Of a stretch of DNA of 64,000 nt, positions 7,424 through 18,080 are shown in pieces. This stretch comes from an uncultured Bacteroidales bacterium (GTDB lineage: Bacteria; Bacteroidota; Bacteroidia; Bacteroidales; P3): assembly GCA_944320415.1 (NCBI GenBank), contig CALUHJ010000004.1, positions 62,001 through 126,000 on the forward strand. The letters are read 5' to 3'. Position numbers and translations under genes: made by a program. The notes beneath the pieces were generated by a model. It was not told where the DNA came from. It saw nothing but the letters and a program-made list of their open reading frames with translations, and did no database searches. Position 1 is the stretch's first letter. Each line of letters begins with the position of its first letter.

Positions 7424-10354
7424 TTATCTCAACACTTCTATCGAACCCTTGAACTCAACATCCCTTATAGGACCTCTTCCTATAAATCTGTAGAAATAAG
7501 TTCCGCTTGGTGTATTCGTTGCTTCAGGATCCCAGAATTCGGATTCGTGTCGGAGATTCTGAACAAAATATATTCTCTTTCCGTAACGGTTGTATATTGA
7601 AAGTTCATTATCAGGAAAGGCCTGACCTTCTATCAGGTTATGTATTTCAAAGATGTCGTTCACACCGTCTCCGTTAGGAGTCACAACCGTAGGGAACATC
7701 AGGTTATCATTGATTATAGTTATTGTTCTCGTTATCGTATCGTGGCACTCGTATATGTTTCCGCTCGGAGACTGGTTTACGCTGTATGCATCCAATGTAA
7801 TCAGATAGTCTCCCGCAACCGTTTCCCCCTGCTGTGGATACCATGTATATGTAGGATTCTTTCCGAATACGTTTTCCACATCAGTTGCCGAATTCTTGTT
7901 CGTCTGTATTGTCCAATGATACTGATTGGTTGCTGCATCCGGCTCTGTAAGGTTTATAAGGTTGGCAACAGGTGCCGAAGCCGAAGGATTATTAGGTTCC
8001 CAACCGAAGTCGGCAATAGGATGTTTATATACATGTATCAAATTCTCCAATCTAACAGAATCCTGGCAACCATGCTCTGTTTTAACTTTCAACACCACGT
8101 CATAATCCCCGTAAGGAAGCAAAAACGACGGATTTACCTCTGTTGATGTCTGTTCTCCTACAATCCACTGATAGGAAACACCATTTGTGGATGTATTGAT
8201 AAGATCGACCCTAAGCGGTTCACATCCTTCCAATGTTGGAGAAGATGAAGTAAATGCCGCATAAGCCGCCGGATGAACAATCAATTTGACGGAATCTCTT
8301 CCGTAACAATATATCGAACCGTTATACTCCGTAACCAATACTTCATAAGTTATTTCCGAAGCGGAGTTGTTTGGTGCCTGGGCATCTATTTCCCTTGTCG
8401 TTTCACCGGTAGGAGACCATATGTATGTAGCTGTAGGCGTTTCATTTCCCGCATCAAGCCTTACGGAAGTAGCCTCGCATAATTCTCTGTTCTCGCCCAA
8501 TTCCACAACCGGTGTCTGTACGACCTCAAGAGTGGTTACCGTATCCCACATACAGCCAAAATCATCCAATATATGTATTCCGAATTCATAAACGCCTACG
8601 CTGTCTATAGGAGGAGCTATCACAGTCGAAGTCGTTGTGGTATTTCCTATATCCAAGAATGAAGGACCTGTCCACATAACGGTATCTATAGGTACCTGAT
8701 AGTCCCAATTTGCACTGCTGCTCTGGCTCAATTCCATGTCCCACCAAAAAACATAACCGTTATCCTGACCAAGTCTGTCACACACCATAATAGACCATTC
8801 TCCGTTCAAAGGACATCCTATCAAAGAAGAAAAACCATTTAAATCTACATCATTAATAGCAGGAACAAATGAGCCTTGTTGGTTAGGAGTCTGATAATAA
8901 CCCGTATGAGCGGCTGTATCCGTTGGCGGCATACTTGCAGCTCCGGCGGCGGCGGCATTATGCAACCATCCACGGGCATCGTCAAGATACTGATTTGAAA
9001 AACAATAAGTCCAACCCACTCCATAAGGATTGGAATTAGAATCACACAAATTACTGTAATTATCATTTTCATTAGGTTGCCCCAAGAAAGTCACACCTCC
9101 CTGTTGCCACTTCAAGGTAGCTTGTTGTCCGGTCGGACAAACAATATACATTTCCAAGTCACCCATGTAAGAATGTTCAATATTTACGCATACCGACATT
9201 ATATCGTCAACACTTCCTATGGTAGATCCTGCCCTAAACTGGTCAAAAACAACTGGAGCATTATAACACTCCACGCCGGTACCACACATAGGACCATCCG
9301 GAATAAATGTTCTAATATCATTACGCTCCTTTGCACCACGATTAAATTCCATAGAATCTACAATAATGGAAGAGTTAACGTCATAACCTACAGCGAGCCC
9401 CATCTCCGTTCCTGAACACATATCAGGCAATTGAGTAACTGTTTTTATAGGATTTTTTGAAATACGGACTCGGGTATCTATGGTATTTCTGCTTGTACAG
9501 CCTCCATTATTTGTATCGGTCACAAGTAATACCAAATCATATCCATCCACTTCCTTCCATGAATATCCTACCGAACGGTTATAAGAAACGGTGGCACTCT
9601 CTCCGTCTCCGAATGACCATTCGTATATACAGTCTGCCGTATCTTGTTCATAGGTCTGACTGTTGTTCGGATCATATTCAGGAAATCTTGGGTCCGCCAA
9701 AAGTACGATGGAGTCACCCTCACATATATCAATGGATTTGAAATACGCTATCTGCATATTTCCATCTTCGTCATACACAGTATCTACTCCATCTCTGATA
9801 GGTCTGGTTGACATGTTTCCATTAGCATCATACTTTATGAAAAAAGTATCCAATGCTGCTTCAGGAAATTGGCACAAAGCCACACACTCTATTTCCGCTT
9901 TAAAACCGGTACCTTCGTTAACACTATCCGTTTTCAATCTAACAGTCAAACATCCGGTAGTAGCCGACAAGGCTGGCATTACTGTTCTGTTCAAAAGATC
10001 ATCATTCTGAAAAAAAGGAACGCTTGCACCTTGGTCTGTTACCAAAGGCGGATCCGTAATACTGCTGCCTTGATATATGATAACAGTATCCGAAGGATCT
10101 ATATTGAATTCCGAAAAAGTCAATGATACTCTTGTAGTCGTGCTACCTCCTGCAGGACAAATAGTAACCCACCTGTCCTGATCGGGTTCATAATTGCCTG
10201 TCTTGGAATTGTCATACAGATATCCGCTACATGTAGTACGGGTCGTACCATGTGTACTGTTATTCAGTATTATGTCCTGCGCATGCGACCATGGCGTACG
10301 AACAAAAACAAAACACAAGAAAAAAAACAATCCTGTAAATAACGTCCTTCTCAT
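7424..10354 (-). CDS. T9SS type B cargo surface protein (CUB, PKD, P-domain, CHU_C)
   Basis: Large secreted protein of 976 residues. A signal peptide (1-25) is followed by a CUB-like domain (about 28-155), PKD-like segments (one near 235-300 with YEWSFGDGES) and a proprotein-convertase P-like domain (about 365-560, with NIEHSYMGDLEMYIVCPTG). Further Ig/PKD-like segments follow. The C-terminal gliding-motility-associated/CHU_C domain (about 890-976) has FPTVVTPNGDGVNDIFEI and IYNRYGKRIY, which marks export and surface anchoring by the type IX system. No enzymatic domain is evident, so an adhesive or structural role is inferred. It is transcribed alone from a consensus promoter with a very short leader. 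Confidence 0.92.
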   Translation of the reverse strand: MRRTLFTGLFFFLCFVFVRTPWSHAQDIILNNSTHGTTRTTCSGYLYDNSKTGNYEPDQDRWVTICPAGGSTTTRVSLTFSEFNIDPSDTVIIYQGSSITDPPLVTDQGASVPFFQNDDLLNRTVMPALSATTGCLTVRLKTDSVNEGTGFKAEIECVALCQFPEAALDTFFIKYDANGNMSTRPIRDGVDTVYDEDGNMQIAYFKSIDICEGDSIVLLADPRFPEYDPNNSQTYEQDTADCIYEWSFGDGESATVSYNRSVGYSWKEVDGYDLVLLVTDTNNGGCTSRNTIDTRVRISKNPIKTVTQLPDMCSGTEMGLAVGYDVNSSIIVDSMEFNRGAKERNDIRTFIPDGPMCGTGVECYNAPVVFDQFRAGSTIGSVDDIMSVCVNIEHSYMGDLEMYIVCPTGQQATLKWQQGGVTFLGQPNENDNYSNLCDSNSNPYGVGWTYCFSNQYLDDARGWLHNAAAAGAASMPPTDTAAHTGYYQTPNQQGSFVPAINDVDLNGFSSLIGCPLNGEWSIMVCDRLGQDNGYVFWWDMELSQSSSANWDYQVPIDTVMWTGPSFLDIGNTTTTSTVIAPPIDSVGVYEFGIHILDDFGCMWDTVTTLEVVQTPVVELGENRELCEATSVRLDAGNETPTATYIWSPTGETTREIDAQAPNNSASEITYEVLVTEYNGSIYCYGRDSVKLIVHPAAYAAFTSSSPTLEGCEPLRVDLINTSTNGVSYQWIVGEQTSTEVNPSFLLPYGDYDVVLKVKTEHGCQDSVRLENLIHVYKHPIADFGWEPNNPSASAPVANLINLTEPDAATNQYHWTIQTNKNSATDVENVFGKNPTYTWYPQQGETVAGDYLITLDAYSVNQSPSGNIYECHDTITRTITIINDNLMFPTVVTPNGDGVNDIFEIHNLIEGQAFPDNELSIYNRYGKRIYFVQNLRHESEFWDPEATNTPSGTYFYRFIGRGPIRDVEFKGSIEVLR

Positions 10355-10373
10355 AAACCAAAAATTTTAGGTA

Positions 10374-10405
10374 CAAAGTTAAATACTAAAATCCAAACTG
10401 CCAAA
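10374..10405 (-). promoter_or_regulatory. Promoter of the type B sorted surface protein gene
   Basis: On the minus strand: TTTG (plus 10402-10405), a 20-bp spacer, TAACTTTG (plus 10374-10381). The start codon ends at 10352, so the untranslated leader is only about 13-15 nt. Confidence 0.82.
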
Positions 10406-10496
10406 TTTCAATACGGCAGAAGCCTTTATTTCTTCGGCTTTTCATGAAATAGACACAAAAAATGAAAGAAAAGTAAACAAAGCAGGAAAAAAAAAT

Positions 10497-10504
10497 TACC
10501 TTTG
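10497..10504 (+). promoter_or_regulatory. Candidate -7 box for hisS
   Basis: TACCTTTG fits the -7 consensus 26 bp before the hisS ATG. No good -33 TTTG is seen at the right distance, so this is only a partial match. Confidence 0.45.
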
Positions 10505-10529
10505 CACAACAAACAATACACAAAAGAAG

Positions 10530-11870
10530 ATGAACTACAAAGCAGTAAAAGGCACAAGAGATTTTCTTCCTGTACAGATGCAGAAAAGAAACTACATTTT
10601 CGATACGATAAAGACTGTATATCATTCTCATGGTTTTGTTCCTATAGAAACTCCGGCATTGGAGAGTCTTGATACTCTTATGGGCAAATATGGCGACGAA
10701 GGAGACAAGTTGTTGTTCAAGATACTTAATTCAGGCGATTTTCTGTCAAACAAAAACATATCTGTTGACAACTATAAGGAAATGACAAAACAAATATGTG
10801 AAAAAGGCTTGCGCTACGACCTTACAGTCCCTTTTGCTCGTTTTGTAGTAAATCACATGAATGAGATTTCATTTCCTTTCAAAAGATACCAGATACAGCC
10901 CGTATGGCGTGCAGACAGACCTCAGAAAGGACGATACAGGGAATTTTACCAATGCGATGCCGACATTATAGGCAGCAACGGACTGGCCAATGAGGTGGAA
11001 TTGTTGTGCATGATTGAAGAGGTGTTCCAGAAATTCGGCATGAAGGTCAAAACCAAAATAAACAACAGAAAGATACTTCTTGCCATAGCACAATACATAG
11101 GAAGAGAAAAAAATCTGATTGACATAACCGTAGCCATAGACAAACTGGACAAAACAGGTTACGAAAACGTATGCAACGAATTGCGCGAAAAAGGATTCAG
11201 CAATGAAGAAATAAACAAATTGACTCCGATATTCAACATTACTGGAAACAACGAACAGAAATTGGAACAGTTGAAAGGTATTCTAAACTCTCCCGTTGCG
11301 GAAAAAGGAATGGAAGAAGTGAAATTTGTACTATCGCAATGCAATGCTCTCGGAGTAAACGATATTGAATTGGATTTGACATTGGCTCGCGGATTGAACT
11401 ATTACACAGGTGCCATAATGGAAGTAAAGGCTGCAGAGGTGGAAATGGGAAGCATATGCGGAGGCGGAAGATATGACGATTTGACCGGAATATTCGGACA
11501 AAAAGGATTGTCTGGTGTAGGAATTTCTTTCGGTGCGGACAGAATATACGACTGTCTGGAACAATTGAATCTTTTCCCTTCCTGTCTGGAATCCTCTACC
11601 GATGTAATGTTTGTCAATTTTGGCGACTCGGAAGCATTGGAGGCTCAAATTCAGGCAAAAAAACTTAGAGAAAAAGACTTCAAGGTGGAAGTATATCCGG
11701 AAGCGACAAAAATAAAAAAACAAATGAGTTATGCCGACAACAAAAAGATTAAGTATGTCGCATTAATGGGTGAAAACGAGATAAAAGAAGGAAAAGTAAC
11801 ATTGAAAAACATGTTAACGGGAGAACAGTTAACCGTCAATGTCGAGGAAATGGAACACCATATCTTCTGA
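10530..11870 (+). CDS. hisS: Histidine-tRNA ligase
   Basis: Class II aminoacyl-tRNA synthetase that charges tRNA-His; 446 residues, normal for Bacteroidetes HisRS. It starts [14 protein letters not shown], the usual opening. Motif 2 is in [27 protein letters not shown]. The histidine-specific blocks [17 protein letters not shown] and [12 protein letters not shown] follow, and the C-terminal anticodon-binding domain covers about 335-446. The last 35 bp overlap the 3' end of the convergent YgiQ-type gene, so no room exists for an intergenic terminator. Confidence 0.96.
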   Translation: MNYKAVKGTRDFLPVQMQKRNYIFDTIKTVYHSHGFVPIETPALESLDTLMGKYGDEGDKLLFKILNSGDFLSNKNISVDNYKEMTKQICEKGLRYDLTVPFARFVVNHMNEISFPFKRYQIQPVWRADRPQKGRYREFYQCDADIIGSNGLANEVELLCMIEEVFQKFGMKVKTKINNRKILLAIAQYIGREKNLIDITVAIDKLDKTGYENVCNELREKGFSNEEINKLTPIFNITGNNEQKLEQLKGILNSPVAEKGMEEVKFVLSQCNALGVNDIELDLTLARGLNYYTGAIMEVKAAEVEMGSICGGGRYDDLTGIFGQKGLSGVGISFGADRIYDCLEQLNLFPSCLESSTDVMFVNFGDSEALEAQIQAKKLREKDFKVEVYPEATKIKKQMSYADNKKIKYVALMGENEIKEGKVTLKNMLTGEQLTVNVEEMEHHIF

Positions 11871-13602
11871 AAACATCCTTAGCCCACTTTCTGTTCTCCG
11901 CCTTGTACCAAAAAAATATCCTGTTCTGATTTTTCTTTGCTTCGGGATTTCTTTCCACGAATATTTTCTTCATTGTATAAACATCATATCCCGTATAATA
12001 CATCTCGGTTGAAGCCGTCATTGGTGTAGGCGTAAAATCCTGCACCTGCTCCAAATGATAGCCCAGACGGGAAGTTTGTGCTGCCAATTCGACCATTTCT
12101 TTCAACGAACAGGCTGGGTGTGAAGAGATGAAATAAGGTATCAACTGTTGTTTCAAACCATACCGAGAATTTATCTGTTCGAACCTTCTCTTTATATCCA
12201 CAAATTTGTCGAAAGGCATCTTTCTCATGGCTCGCAGGACATTGTCACTGCAATGCTCAGGCGCTACTTTCAAACGTCCTGAAACATGATGAAGCACCAA
12301 CTGCTCAAAATAATCCGAACCGTCAAACAAATCGTATCTTATACCACTGCCTACAAAAGCTTTCCTTATATATGGAAGACGTCGTACACTATTGTACAAA
12401 TCTATCAAAGGGGCATGGTTGTTATCCATGTTCTTGCATAAAACCGGATAAAGACACGATGTCCTTACACATTTGGCACAAACATCCCTCTTCTTTCCTC
12501 CCATCATGTACATATTGGCCGAAGGACCTCCCAAATCGGACAGATATCCCTTGAAATCCTTGTCTTTAGATATTGTTTCTATTTCCTTGAGAATCGACTC
12601 CTTTGATCTGGATATTATCTTTTTGCCCTGATGTGCAGCAATTGTACAGAAAGCACATCCTCCGAAACAACCTCTATGTATGTTGATGGAAAACTTTATC
12701 ATCTCATAGGCAGGTATCTTCCCCCTTTTTGCATATTTCGGATGAGGCTTCCTTTCAAATGGAAGATCATACACTGCATCCAAATCCTTCGAACAATAGG
12801 TTTTATCCGAAGGGTTAACAACTACATAAATTCCCTCCTTTTCATATTTCTGCACCAGTCTCTTTTGATGTTCCATGTTGCTGTTGAGTTCAAACTCTGC
12901 AAAGCTTTCAGCCTGCAAACGCCTGTCCGCAAGACATCGCTCGTAAGAAGGTAACATCTTCGTCTCCCATTTGTCGCTTATTTTGTTTAAGTCCCTTACA
13001 ACACAAGCTGTCTGTTCCATATCCGACAACGAATCGAGTGATTCTCCCCTATCAAGAGCTTTACATAGCCTAACACACACCTTTTCTCCCATGCCGTACA
13101 CCAAAACATCCGCCCTGCTGTCCAAAAGAACTGACGGCATGAGTCTGTCAGCCCAATAGTCATAGTGGGCAAGACGTCTCATCGAGGCTTCTATACCTCC
13201 TATAATCACCGGCACATCGGGATAAATCGTCTTTAATATATTGGAATAAACAACAGTAGCCCTGTCGGGACGAAAACCCGAAACACCTCCCGGCGTATAG
13301 GCATCATCACTGCGTCTGCGCTTTGCAGCCGTATAATGATTAACCATTGAATCCATACATCCCGAACTGACTCCGAAGAAAAGACGAGGCCTGCCGAATT
13401 TTCTAAAATCCCGCAAATCGTCCTGCCAGTTTGGTTGTGCCAGAACGGCAACCCGAAAACCAGCTGCCTGCAAACTGCGAGCTATAACCGCATGCCCGAA
13501 TGAGGGATGGTCCACATACGCATCACCTGAAACTATCACAACATCTACGTAATTCCATCCCAAACTTTCCAGTTCTTTCTTCGTAGTCGGTAAAAAAGAC
13601 AT
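11836..13602 (-). CDS. YgiQ-family radical SAM protein
   Basis: Radical S-adenosylmethionine protein of the YgiQ/UPF0313 family, 588 residues; its reaction is not established. The radical SAM cluster motif is [10 protein letters not shown] (CxxxCxxC). The N-terminal B12-binding-like region contains [13 protein letters not shown] and [11 protein letters not shown], and the C-terminal DUF3362 region includes [19 protein letters not shown]. The ATG at 13602 gives the usual family start ([12 protein letters not shown]). The in-frame ATG at 13614 is possible, but any start beyond it would fall inside the hutH terminator. It converges on hisS with a 35-bp overlap. Confidence 0.92.
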   Translation of the reverse strand: MSFLPTTKKELESLGWNYVDVVIVSGDAYVDHPSFGHAVIARSLQAAGFRVAVLAQPNWQDDLRDFRKFGRPRLFFGVSSGCMDSMVNHYTAAKRRRSDDAYTPGGVSGFRPDRATVVYSNILKTIYPDVPVIIGGIEASMRRLAHYDYWADRLMPSVLLDSRADVLVYGMGEKVCVRLCKALDRGESLDSLSDMEQTACVVRDLNKISDKWETKMLPSYERCLADRRLQAESFAEFELNSNMEHQKRLVQKYEKEGIYVVVNPSDKTYCSKDLDAVYDLPFERKPHPKYAKRGKIPAYEMIKFSINIHRGCFGGCAFCTIAAHQGKKIISRSKESILKEIETISKDKDFKGYLSDLGGPSANMYMMGGKKRDVCAKCVRTSCLYPVLCKNMDNNHAPLIDLYNSVRRLPYIRKAFVGSGIRYDLFDGSDYFEQLVLHHVSGRLKVAPEHCSDNVLRAMRKMPFDKFVDIKRRFEQINSRYGLKQQLIPYFISSHPACSLKEMVELAAQTSRLGYHLEQVQDFTPTPMTASTEMYYTGYDVYTMKKIFVERNPEAKKNQNRIFFWYKAENRKWAKDVFRRYGVPFPRH

Positions 13603-13614
13603 AACAACATCCAT

Positions 13615-13650
13615 AAAAAACAGGCTGCCGACCAAACGCCGACAGCCTAA
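13615..13650 (-). terminator. Terminator of hutH
   Basis: On the minus strand AGGCTG (plus 13643-13648) pairs with CAGCCT (plus 13622-13627) around a GC-rich partly paired interior, followed by six T. It lies about 20 bp after the hutH stop and just before the YgiQ-type start, separating the two genes. Confidence 0.75.
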
Positions 13651-13669
13651 AACAATACGAGTATTATTT

Positions 13670-15163
13670 TTATTCCTTGCTTCTCAAGAAATCTATGCTC
13701 TTGTGTATAAGTTCATACATAACCTGGTCAACCTCCACAAAATTGACATGAGAACGATATTCCTTTACAAAGTTCTCTATCTTTTCAGAAGATTTCAATC
13801 CGGTTTTCTGCTTGCGGAAATCGAATGCCTGCGCAGCATTGAACAACTCTATGGCCAAAACCTTCTCCGTGTTGTTCACCACTCTGTACAGCTTGGTAGC
13901 AGCGTTGGAACCGAATGAGACATGGTCTTCCTGTCCTTGTGAGGAATCTATCGTATCAACCGATGCAGGAGTACACAATTGTTTTGACTGACTTACAACA
14001 GAGGCTGCCGCATACTGAGGTATCATAAAGCCCGAATTCAATCCCGGCTTGGCAACCAGGAACGAAGGCAAATCTCTCTTTGCACCTATAAGCTGGTATG
14101 TCCTTCTCTCCGATATGGAGCCTAATTCGGCTACGGCTATTGCCAAGAAATCCAAACTTACGGCCAAAGGCTGACCGTGGAAATTGCCTGCCGATATAAC
14201 CATGTCCAAATCCGGGAAAACGGTTGGATTGTCCGTTGCGGAGTTTATCTCGGTGGTAACAACGTCGGCAACATATCTTATGGCATCCTTGCTTGCTCCG
14301 TGAACCTGAGGAACACAACGGAACGAATAAGGGTCCTGTACATGCTGTTTATACTGCTTTATTATCTCGCTTCCTTCCAACAGTTCACGTATCCTGCGTG
14401 CCGTTTCAATCTGTCCCTTATGAGGACGCACCTGATGTACGGGGTCAAGGAAAGGCTCTATCCTTCCGTCAAACGCCTCCAAGGAAACAGCCATAATCTG
14501 ATCGGCCAAATCGGACAGTTTTTGAGCCTTTATTACACACCATACCGCAAAAGCGCTCATAAACTGAGTACCGTTCAACAAGGCCAGACCTTCCTTGGAC
14601 TGCAACTCTATCGGTTGCCAGCCGAATCTCTGATTCAATTCCTTTCCGCTTATTCTCTCTCCCTTGTAATCTACCTGTCCCAAGCCCAACAAAGGAAGAC
14701 ACATATGTGCCAATGGTGCCAAATCACCAGAAGCTCCGAGCGAACCCTGCTGATAAACGACAGGAGTAATGCCGTTATTGAAAAAATCAACCAAACGCTC
14801 TACAGTCTGCAATTGGACACCAGAATTACCGTAAGACAACGATTGTATCTTGTTCAACAACATGATTCTGACAATCTCCTTTGGCACTTCCTCACCTACA
14901 CCGCAAGCATGGCTCATAACCAAATTCTTCTGCAACTGGGACAATTCCTCCTTTGAAATGGATATGTTGCACAAAGAACCGAAGCCGGTCGTAACACCGT
15001 AAATAGGTTCTTTCTGCGTCTTCATCTTGTTGTCAAGATATTCCCTGCATTTTATTATTCTTCTTCTGCTTTCGTCCGAAAGAGCCAACGTCATGTTTTC
15101 CCTGAGTATCTGATCCACCTTCTGCAAGGTCAAAAGCTCAGGACTTATCTTATGTTCTGCCAT
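13670..15163 (-). CDS. hutH: Histidine ammonia-lyase
   Basis: Deaminates L-histidine to urocanate, the first step of histidine breakdown; 497 residues from the ATG at 15163 (MAEHKISPELL). The MIO-forming Ala-Ser-Gly triad is seen in GSLGASGDLAPLAHM (about residue 145). Other family blocks are YGVTTGFGSL near the N-terminus, LLNGTQFMSA and TDNPTVFPD. No other hut genes (hutU, hutI) are in the window, so the pathway is completed elsewhere or the enzyme works alone. It has its own terminator. Confidence 0.96.
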   Translation of the reverse strand: MAEHKISPELLTLQKVDQILRENMTLALSDESRRRIIKCREYLDNKMKTQKEPIYGVTTGFGSLCNISISKEELSQLQKNLVMSHACGVGEEVPKEIVRIMLLNKIQSLSYGNSGVQLQTVERLVDFFNNGITPVVYQQGSLGASGDLAPLAHMCLPLLGLGQVDYKGERISGKELNQRFGWQPIELQSKEGLALLNGTQFMSAFAVWCVIKAQKLSDLADQIMAVSLEAFDGRIEPFLDPVHQVRPHKGQIETARRIRELLEGSEIIKQYKQHVQDPYSFRCVPQVHGASKDAIRYVADVVTTEINSATDNPTVFPDLDMVISAGNFHGQPLAVSLDFLAIAVAELGSISERRTYQLIGAKRDLPSFLVAKPGLNSGFMIPQYAAASVVSQSKQLCTPASVDTIDSSQGQEDHVSFGSNAATKLYRVVNNTEKVLAIELFNAAQAFDFRKQKTGLKSSEKIENFVKEYRSHVNFVEVDQVMYELIHKSIDFLRSKE

Positions 15164-15229
15164 AACCTTTATTTTTTTATTTTTTTCAATCTGCAAATTT
15201 ACTTCTTTTTCAAACTAACCGTACACTTT

Positions 15230-16252
15230 TCAAAACAATTCTCTTTGTCCGCCTGTCTCATATCTGCCCAAATGCTGATACGCCAAAGGCGTGGCTTCAC
15301 GTCCGCGGGAAGTACGCATCAAAAAACCCTCCTGTATAAGGAAAGGTTCATACACCTCCTCTATGGTACCTGCATCCTCTCCGACAGCCGTAGCTATGGT
15401 AGTTATACCGACAGGTCCCCCCTTGAACTTGTCTATTATTGCACTCAATATGCGGTTGTCCATCTCGTCCAATCCGTTTTTGTCCACGTTCAACGCAGAA
15501 AGTGCATCCCTGGCAACATCCATTGTTATAACCCCGTCGGACTTTATCTGTGCAAAATCCCTGACCCTTCGCAACAAAAGGTTGGCTATTCGCGGAGTTC
15601 CCCTGCTTCTGCGCGCTATCTCCATTGCGGCATCGTCCCTTATGGGTGTTTTCAATATGCCGCTCGAACGTTTTAGAATGGAAGCAAGCGTCTGATGATC
15701 GTAATACTGGAGTCTGCAGGTTATACCGAAACGAGAACGCAAAGGTGCAGTAAGAAGACCGCTTCTTGTTGTCGCACCTATCAGCGTGAAAGGATTCAAT
15801 CCTATCTGCACACTGCGGGCATTTGGCCCGCTCTCTATCATTATGTCTATCTTGTAATCCTCCATTGCAGAGTAAAGATATTCCTCCACAACGGGCGACA
15901 GACGGTGTATCTCGTCTATGAACAAAACGTCATTACAGCCAAGATTGGTCAATATTCCTGCCAAATCTCCCGGCTTGTCTATCACAGGACCGGAAGTCAT
16001 CTTGACGTTGACGCCCAACTCATTGGCAATTATATAGCTCAAGGTGGTCTTTCCCAAACCCGGAGGTCCGTGCAACAAAACATGATCCAGGGGTTCTCCC
16101 CTCTCCTTGGCCGCACGAACGAATATCTTCAGGTTCTCCTTTATCTGATTCTGACCTGCAAACGAATCGAAAGCCGAAGGGCGCAAGGCCTTTTCATAAT
16201 CGTTCTCACTCTTTGTCAGTCTCTCCTTCGAAGGATTGAGATTTTCATTCAT
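15230..16252 (-). CDS. ruvB: Holliday junction branch migration helicase subunit RuvB
   Basis: AAA+ motor of the RuvABC resolvasome, 340 residues. Visible motifs are Walker [10 protein letters not shown], Walker [11 protein letters not shown], sensor 1 IGATTRSG and the arginine-finger segment RSRFG. The C-terminal winged helix has [24 protein letters not shown]. Two nearby ATGs (16252 and 16248) open the frame; the one at 16252 is in frame. The gene is monocistronic with a good promoter upstream and ends 66 bp before the start of hutH. Confidence 0.97.
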   Translation of the reverse strand: MNENLNPSKERLTKSENDYEKALRPSAFDSFAGQNQIKENLKIFVRAAKERGEPLDHVLLHGPPGLGKTTLSYIIANELGVNVKMTSGPVIDKPGDLAGILTNLGCNDVLFIDEIHRLSPVVEEYLYSAMEDYKIDIMIESGPNARSVQIGLNPFTLIGATTRSGLLTAPLRSRFGITCRLQYYDHQTLASILKRSSGILKTPIRDDAAMEIARRSRGTPRIANLLLRRVRDFAQIKSDGVITMDVARDALSALNVDKNGLDEMDNRILSAIIDKFKGGPVGITTIATAVGEDAGTIEEVYEPFLIQEGFLMRTSRGREATPLAYQHLGRYETGGQRELF

Positions 16253-16322
16253 TTCTTTGTTGTTTGTATGTGTTCCTCCGCCTCTTCACAAAACCCGTCA
16301 TCCTAATCAAGGCTACGGTTTG

Positions 16323-16356
16323 CAAAGGTAATAAAAATGCGCTATTTGTCCGCAAA
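16323..16356 (-). promoter_or_regulatory. Promoter of ruvB
   Basis: On the minus strand: TTTG (plus 16353-16356), a 22-bp spacer and TACCTTTG (plus 16323-16330). The boxes are exact and the spacer is slightly long. The leader would be about 65 nt. Confidence 0.65.
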
Positions 16357-16450
16357 GGCAAAAAAACAATTGAAAAAATACATTTACAACTGAAGAAATA
16401 CATAATACCAATTCAACAAAAGCATATTAAACAAAGTAAAAAGTTTTTTG

Positions 16451-16482
16451 CTTGTTATTTTCGGATTCAATTCGTAATTTTG
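16451..16482 (+). promoter_or_regulatory. Promoter of the small lipoprotein gene
   Basis: CTTG (16451-16454), a 20-bp spacer and TAATTTTG (16475-16482), about 30 bp before the ATG at 16513. It matches the Bacteroidetes consensus with one change in the -33 box. Confidence 0.68.
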
Positions 16483-16512
16483 TTGCCGTTAAAACAAAAA
16501 AAAAATAAAAAC

Positions 16513-16992
16513 ATGAAATCAAACAGTATAATTATGCTGGCAATAATGTCGGTCTTGATATCAGGACTTGTATCCTGCACATCGTCAAAGAATGACAATC
16601 TTTCGTCTGACATGAAGATGAATTACAACGGCAAGGAATACAAATTGGTAAAAGACAAAAACACCCGCCTTCTAAAAATGATACCTGATGACGGTATCTA
16701 CAAAATATATTCCGATGAGGGCAAAGACTTGTTTGTAAGGATTGCTAACGGTTCAATTGACGGAGTTTACAAAAACAACGTATCCGAAAACAACAAAACA
16801 GACATCGTAATATTTTTCCATCCATGCAATGAAGAAGGTTTGGAGGAATCGTATGACCTTTTGGAATTATTTCATAAGAAATACCATTACAGGGGCAATT
16901 CCACTTGCCGCAACACACAAGACAACAAAGAGGTTTTCTATGTTACCATGATGACAAAGAGCAAAAAGGATTGTTGGTATACATTGGATTAG
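16513..16992 (+). CDS. Small lipoprotein, unknown function
   Basis: Predicted lipoprotein of 159 residues. The signal peptide MKSNSIIMLAIMSVLISG is followed by a lipobox LVSC (Cys at about 21). The start at 16513 was chosen because it gives this lipoprotein signal and follows a consensus promoter; the frame is open further upstream but with no plausible protein. The mature part is Lys/Asn-rich with NGKEYKLVKDKNTRLLKMIPDDGIYKIY, and I recognise no family. A Cys pair (HPCNEEG, STCRNT) and a late Cys might form disulfides in the periplasm. Confidence 0.82.
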   Translation: MKSNSIIMLAIMSVLISGLVSCTSSKNDNLSSDMKMNYNGKEYKLVKDKNTRLLKMIPDDGIYKIYSDEGKDLFVRIANGSIDGVYKNNVSENNKTDIVIFFHPCNEEGLEESYDLLELFHKKYHYRGNSTCRNTQDNKEVFYVTMMTKSKKDCWYTLD

Positions 16993-17090
16993 TCAAAACG
17001 TTTTTGAAAAATTTTCTTACAACGAATGCGCACATTCACCTTTTTTTTCATTTTATACCCTGGTTTGTTTCAACATTTTCACCATTTTAC

Positions 17091-17121
17091 TTTGCAATTC
17101 CAAACATTTTCCATATCTTTG
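17091..17121 (+). promoter_or_regulatory. Promoter of the universal stress protein operon
   Basis: TTTG (17091-17094), a 19-bp spacer, TATCTTTG (17114-17121): an exact consensus match. The leader to the ATG at 17246 is about 118 nt. It contains a small hairpin (CTTGAT with ATCAAG, near 17149-17165) followed by a short T run, which may act as an attenuator-like element. Confidence 0.82.
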
Positions 17122-17245
17122 TCGCTAATAAAACATTAGGGGTCGGACTTGATGATTAATCAAGCCTTTTTGCTTGGACAAAACCAAAGGGAAAAAAGCG
17201 ACCAGTAAAATTTGAAAAAGTAACAACAAACAACAATTGAAGATT

Positions 17246-18064
17246 ATGGACAGAATAATGGTCGGAGTCGATTTCTCCAAAACTTCTCTTGCAGCCATAA
17301 GGCTTGCAACGGACGTGGCATTCAGGGCAAATGCCGATTTATTGGTCGTTTGGGTTCAAACCGCTGAAATGGATTACGACGAGGCCGAAGCAAGACTGAA
17401 GGAACTCGTGGCATCCGCCCAAAAGAAACTTGTCAACAACAAAGCCGAATATCTCATAGCCAAAAACGGCAAGATATATACGGCATTGAACAATGTACTC
17501 AAGGAATACCATTCTGATCTCTTGGTCATCGGCACGCACGGAAACAGCGGCTTTGATGAGAAATTCGCAGGTGCAAACGCCTACAAGACCGTAACCTGTT
17601 CCCATGCTCCCGTTCTGACAGTCAGGGAAAACTTCAACTTCGACAAGCCTTTGGAAAAAATAATAATGCCTATCGATTCCACAAGAGACACGCGGCAGAA
17701 GGTTCCATGGACGATAGAGTTTTCCAAGATGTTTCCCGGAACTCAGATTCATGTTTTGGGAATATTCAGCTACAAGAACAAAACGATAAGAGGTGAAGTG
17801 GAAGGATACGTCAACAGCGTCGAAAAACTGCTTGACTCAAAACAAGTAAAATACGTCACGGACTACGTAGAGTCGGAAAACACCACACTTTCGACCATAG
17901 AATATGCCACAAAGGTCAATGCGGACCTGATAGTGATAATGAGCGAGCAGGAAAAAACCTTTTCTAACATATTCCTCGGACCTTACGCGCAACAGATGTT
18001 GAACCTCTCCCCTATTCCGGTTTTGACCGTTTCGGTAAGACAGGTCAACGGCGAATCAAGATAA
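17246..18064 (+). CDS. Tandem universal stress protein (UspA family)
   Basis: Cytoplasmic protein of 272 residues with two Usp domains in tandem (about 1-138 and 139-272). The first domain has DRIMVGVDFSKTSLAAIRLA and the ATP-loop-like VIGTHGNSGFDEKF; the second ends SNIFLGPYAQQMLNLSPIPVL. The start at 17246 is the ATG; a TTG nine bases earlier is in frame but less likely. Such proteins are usually induced by stress or growth arrest and may bind ATP. It is followed 16 bp later by the SPOR-like gene, so they probably share the strong promoter upstream. Confidence 0.93.
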   Translation: MDRIMVGVDFSKTSLAAIRLATDVAFRANADLLVVWVQTAEMDYDEAEARLKELVASAQKKLVNNKAEYLIAKNGKIYTALNNVLKEYHSDLLVIGTHGNSGFDEKFAGANAYKTVTCSHAPVLTVRENFNFDKPLEKIIMPIDSTRDTRQKVPWTIEFSKMFPGTQIHVLGIFSYKNKTIRGEVEGYVNSVEKLLDSKQVKYVTDYVESENTTLSTIEYATKVNADLIVIMSEQEKTFSNIFLGPYAQQMLNLSPIPVLTVSVRQVNGESR

Positions 18065-18080
18065 AAATACTGTCACGACG

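Noticed and set aside
13603..13635. A longer YgiQ-type start at 13635
   Set aside because: It would begin inside the hutH terminator stem, and the family start matches the ATG at 13602.
16264..16512. Upstream extension of the small lipoprotein gene
   Set aside because: It would place the lipobox in the middle of the chain and overlaps the promoter boxes; the ATG at 16513 is correct.
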